A stretch of 64,000 nucleotides of DNA from Nemophila menziesii (taxonomy: Eukaryota > Streptophyta > Magnoliopsida > Boraginales > Hydrophyllaceae). How positions within the stretch are numbered: the first letter of the stretch is position 1; each line of letters starts with the position of its first letter. The stretch is taken from positions 186,001 through 250,000 of the forward strand of contig JARWIR010000177.1 in the NCBI GenBank assembly GCA_029959085.1, in the 5' to 3' direction. Below are positions 1-12,110 of the stretch, piece after piece. The notes beneath the pieces are model-generated. The model had not been told where the DNA came from, did not search any database, and was given only the letters and a program-made list of their open reading frames with translations. The translations under genes were made by a program, and so were the position numbers.

Positions 1-783
1 ATCGTTTATACATATCATTTGATTTTTTAGTATATATAAATTTATATATTACATAGAAAATTATACTCTGAAGAAATATATTATAATCATTCTTCATTTC
101 GATAGTATAGAAATACGACTATTGAAGAAAGATTTGTGTTACAAGGATAAACTTTTTTAATTGATAAAAAAGATTATAAATATTAATATATTCTTTGTTG
201 TTTATTTGTTCTCTTGTTATCAGTCAATATAGTACATTATTCTCCCTAAATATTCCCTTTTGTTTGATTAAATTTACATTACTGATAAAGTATTATATCC
301 TTTATTTTTGTATTCTATATAATTTAATAGTATATTTTAGTTGGTTAATATATTATGATTAATGATAACTTTATATAATATTGATTTTTTAATAAAACAT
401 ATTTCATGTAGTCTTTCAATTTTTCTTATTAATGTGTCTATTTTTTTATCTCTCAAAATAATAACAATCTTGTAATGTATGTGACTGAAAAATATATTCT
501 ATTCATAAAATTATATAATATAATAGATTCGTATTTATATTTGGCTAAGTGTAATAAATTTTTTTAGGCCTCATAAATACGTAGCGTAACAAAATTGTAC
601 CTAACAAAATCAACCTATGTTGTTAAGATTGATGAAAGTTTCTCGATTAAAAAAACAAAATGTTTCATCCGCAGAAGGTGACACATTAATAGCTTCTACA
701 AATATATGGAATAAGTAGTCGACATAAGTTTAGTTGACAACCTAATATATAGCGTTGTTTAAGTCCAATAAGTGATTAAATAT

Positions 784-795
784 GCAATTAATTGC
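784..795. other. 12-bp perfect palindrome GCAATTAATTGC
   Basis: Present in units 1-3 and most B units. It is broken in two independent ways: GCAGTTAATTGC in units 4-9, and GCAACTAATTGC in units 15, 18, 22 and 25. Units 20 and 21 change the last C to T. Confidence 0.5.
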
Positions 796-897
796 GATTT
801 TTAAATTATAAAACACACACATATCTTGAGATTAAACTCTTGTGCTATTTAGTCTGAGTTTGGCGCATACCATAAATTCTTCTCTACATATACTTAT

Positions 898-918
898 GCA
901 ATGATAATATTTCATTGC
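898..918. other. Small hairpin, 7-bp stem GCAATGA/TCATTGC
   Basis: The arms 898-904 and 912-918 are complementary with a 7-base loop. The hairpin is kept in most A units but lost in unit 2 and in all B units, where the right arm reads TCATTGA. Confidence 0.45.
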
Positions 919-1342
919 AAAAACTTAAATATATTTACTGAGTTCATATGTATTATGTTAAAATTTGTTTTGGGCTATACCTTATATAGATGAATTATTT
1001 GTGAAGTTTCACGTTATTTTTTTTTTATGTAATATTTAAAAAATAGAAACTAAAAGTCGTGTTTAGTAACATTGTTTTTAAAAGATTTTTATAAATTTAT
1101 TTAGCACAATTTTGTCTAAATACAATTTTCATATATGTTGATACAAGTTTTGATAGTGTAATTACTATTCAAGATTATATATTAGAAAAAATCCAGAATA
1201 CATATTATATAATTGCTTAATAATATTATTTTGTCTTTATTATTGAAGAAATAAGTAAAATAAAGTAAATTTAACATGTATTATTTATATTTGATATAAT
1301 TAATAATATTAAATTAATAATATTAATAATTAAACAAAAAGG

Positions 1343-1374
1343 AAATTGTAGAAAAATATAACTCTATACAATTT
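1343..1374. other. Inverted repeat AAATTGTA / TACAATTT
   Basis: 8-bp arms at 1343-1350 and 1367-1374 around a 16-base spacer. The arms appear unchanged in the A and B units I checked, although the spacer varies. Confidence 0.45.
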
Positions 1375-1616
1375 TGTATTTATAATAATCTTAAATTATA
1401 GGATATGAAAATATTTTAGTTTGTATGTTAATTATATATAGTTTCAATTTTAATAGCATTTACAAAAATCAAGCGAGAATATTATTTGAGATAATAACTA
1501 TACGTGAATTAATTAAAAATAAAAAATAAAGTTCGAATTAAAATGTTATATCATAAAAAATAAATTGGGTATTAAAACAAGATCTTAGTAAGTTACATGA
1601 CTTGGGCATAATTCTT

Positions 1617-1802
1617 TCATAAAAAACTGTACAATTTGATCGATGACCATGACATTTCATCACAATCATCCTCGTAGGAAGGAAAATTGTAATAAAATGT
1701 CATAACCACGAGCATATTGCATAGGTTACACAGGTTTACTGTGATATTTGGAGAATCGAGATTAATTTGAAGAGCTCTATACGTTTCAATATGTAAAAAC
1801 AA
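1617..1802 (-). pseudogene. 61-codon open frame, probable relic of a captured gene 5' end (unit 1)
   Basis: Opens with TTG, and no in-frame ATG precedes it. The frame is open further upstream to a TAA at 1869-1871, giving 83 residues stop to stop. The first in-frame ATG is codon 30 (1713-1715), which would leave only 32 residues. Visible features are a tyrosine/aspartate-rich stretch (YEDDCDE at residues 43-49) and a hydrophobic middle; no known domain, signal peptide or catalytic motif is recognised. It lies about 85 bases downstream of the minus-strand TATA box, so it would fall within any transcript made there. Residue 23 is asparagine, a state shared only with unit 3, and residues 52-54 are WSS. 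Changes between units look neutral, so I do not believe a protein is made, though a short peptide cannot be excluded. Confidence 0.35.
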
Positions 1803-1887
1803 CTCAGGGAAAAGAATATTTGAAGAAAATATAGCGGCAGAAAAAAGATTAAAAGTGTTGTGCCAGAATTAGGTTAAATTGTACATG

Positions 1888-2006
1888 TTTATATAGTAGT
1901 TAGGAGTGATGGGCCTGGTTTAGTTGGGCTTTATTTTATACATACAGTATATGGTTGATATTAATAAAAAAAATTAAAAAAAGCAGGCGTGGAATTTTAT
2001 TGGGCC
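1888..2006 (-). promoter_or_regulatory. Plant-type promoter-like module (site II boxes plus TATA box), unit 1
   Basis: Read on the minus strand, in order: GGCCCA (2001-2006), AAGCCCA (1925-1931), AGGCCCA (1910-1916) and the TATA box CTATATAAA (1888-1896). A pyrimidine-rich leader with TTTTCTCTGCCGC follows, then the 61-codon frame. GGCCCA/AAGCCCA pairs are site II elements in plant promoters, typically bound by TCP factors. Activity is inferred, not shown. The TATA box and the two proximal boxes recur, with minus-strand TATA at 4310-4318, 6726-6734, 9159-9167, 11577-11585, 13995-14003, 18830-18838, 21248-21256, 33452-33460, 38329-38337, 43198-43206, 45649-45657, 48085-48093, 50515-50523, 55392-55400 and 60261-60269. 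Altered copies are listed separately. Confidence 0.5.
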
Positions 2007-3036
2007 TAATTTTTAGGATAACTATAATAATTTTTTCATCCCTACTTACCTCTAATCTTAAAATATATATTTATATTTTTAAAATACCTTTATACCCATG
2101 GTTATAGAAGATATATTTATTGTATTCAAGAATTGTGTGTCTACAACTAGAGTAGCAAAGCCTATCAATCATATCTTAGTGTTGTAAAAAAGTTTTTATT
2201 ATTTTAAAACTTCTTATTCTATTTTGATTTTAGTTTCAATTTATTTCGTGAGCTCATAAAATTCTTAAATCGTTCCTTATTATAGAACATAAGTTTATTT
2301 TCCCTTTATTTTAAAAATTAATAACATGTATATGTTACCACAAAATTTATAAGAATTTATTTATAAAATTGGAACACAAATAAAATATTTTTTTTAGTAA
2401 CATTAGAAAAATAATAAAGACAAAATAATCGTTTATACATATCATTTGATTTTTTAGTATATATAAATTTATATATTACATAGAAAATTATACTCTGAAG
2501 AAATATATTATAATCATTCTTCATTTCGATAGTATAGAAATACGACTATTGAAGAAAGATTTGTGTTACAAGGATAAACTTTTTTAATTGATAAAAAAGA
2601 TTATAAATATTAATATATTCTTTGTTGTTTATTTGTTCTCTTGTTATCAGTCAATATAGTACATTATTCTCCCTAAATATTCCCTTTTGTTTGATTAAAT
2701 TTACATTACCGATAAAGTATTATATCCTTTATTTTTGTATTCTATATAATTTAATAGTATATTTTAGTTGGTTAATATATTATGATTAATGATAACTTTA
2801 TATAATATTGATTTTTTAATAAAACATATTTCATGTAGTCTTTCAATTTTTCTTATAATGTGTCTATTTTTTTATCTCTCAAAATAATAACAATCTTGTT
2901 ATGTATGTGACTGAAAAATATATTCTATTCATAAAATTATATAATATAATAGATTCGTATTTATATTTGGCTAAGTGTAATAAATTTTTTTAGGCCTGAT
3001 AAATACGTAACGCAACAAAATTGTACATAACAAAAT

Positions 3037-3048
3037 CAACCTAGGTTG
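3037..3048. other. 12-bp perfect palindrome CAACCTAGGTTG
   Basis: Seen in units 2 onward. Unit 1 has CAACCTATGTTG. No function is assigned. Confidence 0.45.
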
Positions 3049-4038
3049 TTAAGATTGACGAAAGTTTCTCGATTAAAAAAACTAAATGTTTCATCCACAA
3101 AAGGAGACACATTAATAGCTTCTACAAATATATGGAATAAGTAGTCGACATAAGTTTAGTTGACAACCTAATATATAGCGTTGTTTAAGTCCAATAAGTG
3201 ATTAAATATGCAATTAATTGCGATTTTTAAAATATAAAACACACACATATCTTGAGATTAAACTCTTGTGCTATTTAGTCTGAGTTTGGCGCATACCATA
3301 AATTCTTCTCTACATATACTTATGCAATGATAATTTTTCATTGAAAAAACTTAATTATATTTACTGAGTTCATATGTATTATGTTAAAATTTGTTTTGGG
3401 CTATACCTAATATAGATGAATTATTTGTGAAGTTTCACGTTATTTTGTTTTATGTAATATTTAAAAAATAGAAACTAAAAGTCGTATTTAGTAACATTGT
3501 TTTTAAAAGATTTTTATAAATTTATTTAGCAATATTTTGTCTAAATACAATTTTCATATATGTTGATACAATTTTTGATAGTGTAATTACTATTCAAGAT
3601 TATATATTAGAAAAAATCCGGAATACATATTATATAATTGCTTAGTAATATTATTTTGTCTTTATTTTTTTAGAAATAAGTAAAATATAGTAAATTCAAC
3701 ATGTATTATTTATATTTGATATAATTAATAATATAAAAATAATAATATTAATAATTAAATAAAAGGAAATTGTAGAAAATTATTACTCTATACAATTTTG
3801 TATTTATAATAATCTTAAATTATAGGATATGAAAATATTTTAGTTTGTATGTTAATTATATATAGTTTCAATTTTAATAACTTCTACAAAAATCAAGCTA
3901 GAATATTATTTGAGATAATAACTATACGTGAATTAATTAAAAATAAAAAATAAAGTTCGAATTAAAATGTTATCATAAAAAATAAATTAGGTATTAACAC
4001 AAGATTTTAGCAAGTTACATGACTTGGGCATAATTCTT

Positions 4039-4224
4039 TCATAAAAAACTGTACAATTTGATCGATGGACATGACATTTCATCACAATCATCCTCGTAGG
4101 AAGGAAAATTGTAATAAAATGTCATAACCACGAGCATATTGCATAGGTTACACAGGGTTACTGTGATATTTGGAGAATCGAGATTAATCTGAAGAGCTCT
4201 ATACGTTTCAATATGTAAAAACAA
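4039..4224 (-). pseudogene. Relic open frame, unit 2
   Basis: Thr23 and Cys52-Pro53-Ser54 in place of the Trp-Ser-Ser of unit 1. This is the form fixed in units 4-9. Confidence 0.3.
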
Positions 4225-4844
4225 CTCAGGGAAAAGAATATTTGAAGAAAATATAGCGGCAGAGAAAAGATTAAAAGTGTTGTGCCAGAATTAGGTTAAA
4301 TTGTATATGTTTATATAGTAGTTAGGAATGATGGGCCTGGTTTAGTTGGGCTTTACATTATACAGTATATGGTTGATATAAATAAAAAACATAAAAAAAC
4401 CAGGCGTGGAATTTTATTGGGCCTAATTTTAAGGATAACTATAATAATTTTTTCATCCCTACATACCTCTAATCTTAATATATATATTTATATTTTTAAA
4501 ATACCTTCATACCCAAGGTTATAGTAGATATATTTGTTGTATTCAAGAATTGTGCGTCTACAACTAGAGTAGCAAAGCCTATCAACCATATCTTAGTGTT
4601 GTAAAAAAGTTTTTATTATTTTAAAACTTCTTATTCTATTTTGATTTTAGTTTCAATTTATTTCGTGAGCTCATAAAATTCTTAAATCGTTTCTTATTAT
4701 AGAACATAAGTTAATTTTCCCTTTATTTTAAAAATTAATAAAATGTATATGTTAAAACAAAATTTATAAGAATTTATTTATAAACTTGGAACACAAATAA
4801 AATATTTTTTTTAGTAACATTAGAAAAATAATATAAATAAAATA

Positions 4845-7264
4845 ATCGTTTATACATATCATTTGATTTTTTAGTATATATAGAATTATCATAGAAAATT
4901 ATACTCCGAAGAAATATATTATAATCATTCTTCATTTCGATAGTATAGAAATACGACTATTGAAGAAAGATTTGTGCTACAAGGATAAACTTTTTTAATT
5001 GATAAAAAAGATTATAAATATTAATATATTCTTTGTTGTTTATTTGTTCTCTTGTTATCAGGCAATATAGTACATTATTCTCCCTAAATATTCCCTTATG
5101 TTTGATTAAATTTACATTACTTTATAAAGTATTATATCCTTTATTTTTGTATTCTATATAATTTAATAGTATATTTTAGTTGGTTAATATATTATGATTA
5201 ATGATAACTTTACATAATATTGATTTTTTAATAAAATATATTTCATGTAGTCTTTCAATTTTTCTTATTAATGTGTCTATTTTTTTATCTCTCAAAATAA
5301 TAACAATCTTGTAATGTATGTGACTGAAAAATATATTCTATTCATAAAATTATATAATATAATAGATTCATATTTATATTTGGCTAAGTGTAATAAATTA
5401 TTTTAGGCCTGATAAATACGTAACACAACAAAATTGTACCTAACAAAATCAACCTAGGTTGTTAAGATTGATGAAAGTTTCTCGATTAAAAAAACTAAAT
5501 GTTTCATCCACAGAAGGTGACACATTAATAGCTTCTACAAATATATGGAATAAGTAGTCGACATAAGTTTAGTTGACAACCTAATATATAGCGTTGTTTA
5601 AGTCCAATAAGTGATTAAATATGCAATTAATTGCGATTTTTAAAATATAAAACACACACATATCTTGAGATTAAACTCTTGTGCTATTTAGTCTGAGTTT
5701 GGCGCATACCATAAATTCTTCTCTACATATACTTATGCAATGATAACTTTTCATTGCAAAAACTTAAATGTATTTACTGAGTTCATATGTATTATGTTAA
5801 AATTTGTTTTGGACTAAACCTTATATAGATGAATTATTTGTGAAGTTTCACGTTATTTTGTTTTCTGTAATATTTAAAAAATAGAAACTAAAAGTCGTAT
5901 TTAGTAACATTGTTTTTAAAAGATTTTTATAAATTTATTTAGCACAATTTTGTCTAAATATAATTTTCTTATATGTTGATACAATTTTTGATAGTGTAAT
6001 TACTATTCAAGATTATATATTAGAAAAAATCCGGAATACATATTATATAATTGTTTAATAATATTATTTTTTCTTTATTTTTTTAGAAATAAGTAAAATA
6101 TATTAAACTTAACATGTATTATTTATATTTGATATAATTAATAATATAAAATTAATAATATTAATAATTAAACAAAAAGGAAATTGTAGAAAAATATAAC
6201 TCTATACAATTTTGTATTTATAATAATCTTAAATTATAGGATATAAAAATATTTTAGTTTGTATGTTAATTATATATAGTTTCAATTTTAATAACATTTA
6301 CAAAAATCAAGCGAGAATATTATTTGAGATAATAACTATACGTGAATTAATTAAATATAAAAAATAAAGTTCGAATTAAAATGTTATATCATAAAAAATA
6401 AATTGGGTATTAAAACAAGATCTTAGTAAGTTACATGACTTGGGCATAATTCTTTCATAAAAAACTGTACAATTTGATCGATGACCATGACATTTCATCA
6501 CAATCATCCTCGTAGGAAGGAAAATTGTAATAAAATGTCATAACCACGAGCATATTGCATAGGTTACACAGGTTTACTGTGATATTTGGAGAATCGAGAT
6601 TAATTTGAAGAGCTCTATACGTTTCAATATGTAAAAACAACTCAGGGAAAAGAATATTTGAAGAAAATATAGCGGCAGAGAAAAGATTAAAAGTGTTGTG
6701 CCAGAATTAGGTTAAATTGTACATGTTTATATAGTAGTTAGGAGTGATGGGCCTGGTTTAGTTGGGCTTTATTTTATACATACAGTATATGGTTGATATT
6801 AATTAAAAAAATTATAAAAAAGCAGGCGTGGAATTTTATTGGGCCTAATTTTTAGGATAACTATAATAATTTTTTCATCCCTACTTACCTCTAATCTTAA
6901 AATATATATTTATATTTTTAAAATACCTTTATACCCATGGTTATAGAAGATATATTTATTGTATTCAAGAATTGTGCGTCTACAACTAGAGTAGCAAAGC
7001 CTATCAACCATATCTTAGTGTTGTAAAAAAGTTTTTATTATTTTAAAACTTCTTATTCTATTTTGATTTTAGTTTCAATTTATTTCGTGAGCTCATAAAA
7101 TTCTTGAATCGTTCCTTATTATAGAACATAAGTTTATTTTCCCATTATTTTAAAAATTAATAACATGTATATGTTAAAACAAAATTTATAAGAATTTATT
7201 TATAAAATTGGAACACAAATATATATTTTTTTAGTAACATTAGAAAAATAATATAGACAAAATA
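4845..7264. repeat. Unit 3 (subfamily A mosaic, 2,420 bp)
   Basis: The first 80 bases carry the B-like strings AGAATTATCATAG and CTCCGAAG. The rest is A type, and its last third is almost the same as unit 1. Confidence 0.95.
6455..6640 (-). pseudogene. Relic open frame, unit 3
   Basis: Same protein as unit 1, supporting a common origin of the back halves of units 1 and 3. Confidence 0.3.
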
Positions 7265-9692
7265 ATCTTTTATACATATCATTTGATTTTTTAGTATATA
7301 TAAATTTATATATTATTAGAATTATAATAGAAAATTATACTCTGAAGAAATATATTATAATCATTCTTCATTTCGATAGTATAGAAATACGACTATTGAA
7401 GAAAGATTTGTGCTACAAGGATAAACTTTTTTAATTGATAAAAAAGATTATAAATATTAATATATTCTTTGTTGTTTATTTGTTCTCTTGTTATCAGTCA
7501 ATATAGTACATTATTCTCCCTAAATATTCCCTTATGTTTGATTAAATTTACATTACTGATAAAGTATTATATCCTTTATTTTTGTATTCTATATAATTTA
7601 ATAGTATATTTTAGTTGGTTAATATATTATGATTAATGATAACTTTACATAATATTGATTTTTTAATAAAATATATTTTATGTAGTCTTTCAATTTTTCT
7701 TATTAATGTGTCTATTTTTTTATCTCTCAAAATAATAACAATCTTGTAATGTATGTGACTGAAAAATATATTCTATTCATAAAATTATATAATATAATAG
7801 ATTCGTATTTATATTTGGCTAAGTGTAATAAATTATTTTAGGCCTGATAAATACGTAACACAACAAAATTGTACCTAACAAAATCAACCTAGGTTGTTAA
7901 GATTGATGAAAGTTTCTCGATTAAAAAAACTAAATGTTTCATCCACAGAAGGTGACACATTAATAGCTTCTACAAATATATGGAATAAGTAGTCGACATA
8001 AGTTTAGTTGACAACCTAATATATAGCGTTGTTTAAGTCCAATAAGTGATTAAATATGCAGTTAATTGCGATTTTTAAAATATAAAACACACACATATCT
8101 TGAGATTAAACTCTTGTGCTATTTAGTCTGAGTTTGGCGCATACCATAAATTCTTCTCTACATATACTTATGCAATGATAATTTTTCATTGCAAAAACTT
8201 AAATGTATTTACTGAGTTCATATGTATTATGTTAAAAAAAAATTTGGACTAAACCTTATATAGATGAATTATTTGTGAAGTTTCACGTTATTTTTTTTTC
8301 TGTAATATTTAAAACATAGAAACTAAAAGTCGTATTTAGTAACATTGTTTTTAAAAGATTTTTATAAATTTATTTAGCAATATTTTGTCTAAATACAATT
8401 TTCATATATGTTGATACAATTTTTGATAGTGTAATTACTATTCAAGATTATATATTAGAAAAAATCCGGAATACATATTATATAATTGCTTAATAATATT
8501 ATTTTGTCTTTATTTTTTTTAGAAATAAGTAAAATATAGTAAATTAAACATGTATTATTTATATTTGATATAATTAATAATATAAAAATAATAATATTAA
8601 TAATTAAATAAAAGGAAATTGTAGAAAATTATTACTCTATACAATTTTGTATTTATAATAATCTTAAATTATAGGATATGAAAATATTTTAGTTTGTATG
8701 TTAATTATATATAGTTTCAATTTTAATAACTTCTACAAAAATCAAGCTAGAATATTATTTGAGATAATAACTATATGTGAATTAATTAAAAGTAAAAAAT
8801 AAAGTTCGAATTAAAATGTTATCATAAAAAATAAATTAGGTATTAACACAAGATCTTAGCAAGTTACATGACTTGGGCATAATTCTTTCATAAAAAACTG
8901 TACAATTTGATCGATGGACATGACATTTCATCACAATCATCCTCGTAGGAAGGAAAATTGTAATAAAATGTCATAACCACGAGCATATTGCATAGGTTAC
9001 ACAGGGTTACTGTGATATTTGGAGAATCGAGATTAATCTGAAGAGCTCTATACGTTTCAATATGTAAAAACAACTCAGGGAAAAGAATATTTGAAGAAGA
9101 TATAGCGGCAGAGAAAAGATTAAAAGTGTTGAGCCAGAATTAGGTTAAATTGTATATGTTTATATAGTAGTTAGGAATGATGGGCCTGGTTTAGTTGGGC
9201 TTTACATTATACAGTATATGGTTGATATAAATAAAAACTTAAAAAAACCAGGCGTGGAATTTTATTGGGCCTAATTTTAAGGATAACTATAATAATTTCT
9301 TCATCCCTACTTACCTCTAATCTTAAGATATATATTTATATTTTTAAAATACCTTCATACCCATGGTTATAGTAGATATATTTGTTGTATTCAAGAATTG
9401 TGCGTCTACAACTAGAGTAGCAAAGCATATCAACCATATCTTAGTGTTGTAAAAAAGTTTTTATTATTTTAAAACTTCTTATTCTATTTTGATTTTAGTT
9501 TCAATTTATTTCGTGAGCTCATAAAATTCTTAAATCGTTCCTTATTATAGAACATAAGTTTATTTTCCCTTTATTTTAAAAATTAATAAAATGTATATGT
9601 TAAAACAAAATTTATAAGAATTTATTTATAAACTTGGAACACAAATAAAATATTTTTTTTAGTAACATTAGAAAAATAATATAGACAAAATA
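7265..9692. repeat. Unit 4 (subfamily A, 2,428 bp)
   Basis: Starts with ATCTTTTATAC instead of ATCGTTTATAC and has an extra B-like stretch (TATTAGAATTATAATAG), which accounts for its length over 2,418. From about base 80 on it is the standard A type repeated in units 5-9. Confidence 0.95.
8888..9073 (-). pseudogene. Relic open frame, unit 4
   Basis: Same protein as unit 2. Confidence 0.3.
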
Positions 9693-12110
9693 ATCGTTTA
9701 TACATATCATTTGATTTTTTAGTATATATAAATTTATATATTACATAGAAAATTATACTCTGAAGAAATATATTATAATCATTCTTCATTTCGATAGTAT
9801 AGAAATACGACTATTGAAGAAAGATTTGTGCTACAAGGATAAACTTTTTTAATTGATAAAAAAGATTATAAATATTAATATATTCTTTGTTGTTTATTTG
9901 TTCTCTTGTTATCAGGCAATATAGTACATTATTCTCCCTAAATATTCCCTTATGTTTGATTAAATTTACATTACTGATAAAGTATTATATCCTTTATTTT
10001 TGTATTCTATATAATTTAATAGTATATTTTAGTTGGTTAATATATTATGATTAATGATAACTTTACATAATATTGATTTTTTAATAAAATATATTTTATG
10101 TAGTCTTTCAATTTTTCTTATTAATGTGTCTATTTTTTTATCTCTCAAAATAATAACAATCTTGTAATGTATGTGACTGAAAAATATATTCTATTCATAA
10201 AATTATATAATATAATAGATTCGTATTTATATTTGGCTAAGTGTAATAAATTATTTTAGGCCTGATAAATACGTAACACAACAAAATTGTACCTAACAAA
10301 ATCAACCTAGGTTGTTAAGATTGATGAAAGTTTCTCGATTAAAAAAACTAAATGTTTCATCCACAGAAGGTGACACATTAATAGCTTCTACAAATATATG
10401 GAATAAGTAGTCAACATAAGTTTAGTTGACAACCTAATATATAGCGTTGTTTAAGTCCAATAAGTGATTAAATATGCAGTTAATTGCGATTTTTAAAATA
10501 TAAAACACACACATATCTTGAGATTAAACTCTTGTGCTATTTAGTCTGAGTTTGGCGCATACCATAAATTCTTCTCTACATATACTTATGCAATGATAAT
10601 TTTTCATTGCAAAAACTTAAATGTATTTACTGAGTTCATATGTATTATGTTAAAAAAAAATTTGGACTAAACCTTATATAGATGAATTATTTGTGAAGTT
10701 TCACGTTATTTTTTTTTCTGTAATATTTAAAAAATAGAAACTAAAAGTCGTATTTAGTAACATAGTTTTTAAAAGATTTTTATAAATTTATTTAGCAATA
10801 TTTTGTCTAAATACAATTTTCATATATGTTGATACAATTTTTGATAGTGTAATTACTATTCAAGATTATATATTAGAAAAAATCCGGAATACATATTATA
10901 TAATTAGTTAATAATATTATTTTGTCTTTATTTTTTTTAGAAATAAGTAAAATATAGTAAATTAAACATGTATTATTTATATTTGATATAATTAATAATA
11001 TAAAAATAATAATATTAATAATTAAATAAAAGGAAATTGTAGAAAATTATTACTCTATACAATTTTGTATTTATAATAATCTTAAATTATAGGATATGAA
11101 AATATTTTAGTTTGTATGTTAATTATATATAGTTTCAATTTTCATAACTTCTACAAAAATCAAGCTAGAATATTATTTCAGATAATAACTATATGTGAAT
11201 TAATTAAAAGTAAAAAATAAAGTTCGAATTAAAATGTTATCATAAAAAATAAATTAGGTATTAACACAAGATCTTAGCAAGTTACATGACTTGGGCATAA
11301 TTCTTTCATAAAAAACTGTACAATTTGATCGATGGACATGACATTTCATCACAATCATCCTCGTAGGAAGGAAAATTGTAATAAAATGTCATAACCACGA
11401 GCATATTGCATAGGTTACACAGGGTTACTGTGATATTTGGAGAATCGAGATTAATCTGAAGAGCTCTATACGTTTCAATATGTAAAAACAACTCAGGGAA
11501 AAGAATATTTGAAGAAGATATAGCGGCAGAGAAAAGATTAAAAGTGTTGAGCCAGAATTAGGTTAAATTGTATATGTTTATATAGTAGTTAGGAATGATG
11601 GGCCTGGTTTAGTTGGGCTTTACATTATACAGTATATGGTTGATATAAATAAAAACTTAAAAAAACCAGGCGTGGAATTTTATTGGGCCTAATTTTAAGG
11701 ATAACTATAATAATTTCTTCATCCCTACTTACCTCTAATCTTAAGATATATATTTATATTTTTAAAATACCTTCATACCCATGGTTATAGTAGATATATT
11801 TGTTGTATTCAAGAATTGTGCGTCTACAACTAGAGTAGCAAAGCATATCAACCATATCTTAGTGTTGTAAAAAAGTTTTTATTATTTTAAAACTTCTTAT
11901 TCTATTTTGATTTTAGTTTCAATTTATTTCGTGAGCTCATAAAATTCTTAAATCGTTCCTTATTATAGAACATAAGTTTATTTTCCCTTTATTTTAAAAA
12001 TTAATAAAATGTATATGTTAAAACAAAATTTATAAGAATTTATTTATAAACTTGGAACACAAATAAAATATTTTTTTTAGTAACATTAGAAAAATAATAT
12101 AGACAAAATA
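9693..12110. repeat. Unit 5 (homogeneous subfamily A, 2,418 bp)
   Basis: Almost identical to units 6-9. Private changes include AGTCAACATAAG for AGTCGACATAAG, AACATAGTTTTT, and ATTTCAGATAAT. Confidence 0.95.
11306..11491 (-). pseudogene. Relic open frame, unit 5
   Basis: Same protein as units 2 and 4. Confidence 0.3.

Larger units (their letters stand above)
1..2427. repeat. Unit 1 (subfamily A, 2,427 bp)
   Basis: Carries the insertion in CTTTATTTTATACATACAG that is shared only with unit 3. It has CAACCTATGTTG where most other units have the palindrome CAACCTAGGTTG. Contents on the minus strand: promoter-like module and 61-codon frame. Nothing else recognisable lies in 1-1616. Confidence 0.95.
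2428..4844. repeat. Unit 2 (subfamily A mosaic, 2,417 bp)
   Basis: The first half shares several states with subfamily B (GATTGACGAAAG, GGAGACAC, CATTGAAAAAAC, CTATACCTAATATAG), while the last third is A type. It lacks the TA-rich insertion of units 1 and 3. Confidence 0.95.

Noticed and set aside
1944..1984. Plus-strand TATA-like string (GATATAAATAAAA) downstream of the same GGGCC boxes
   Set aside because: It could make the module bidirectional, but in this A-rich run a TATA-like string is likely by chance. The minus-strand arrangement, with leader and open frame, is the better match.
2055..2090. Yeast-type replication origin core (ATTTATATTTT) in each unit
   Set aside because: The match is real, but such strings are expected by chance in 80% A+T DNA, and the consensus is not meaningful outside budding yeasts.
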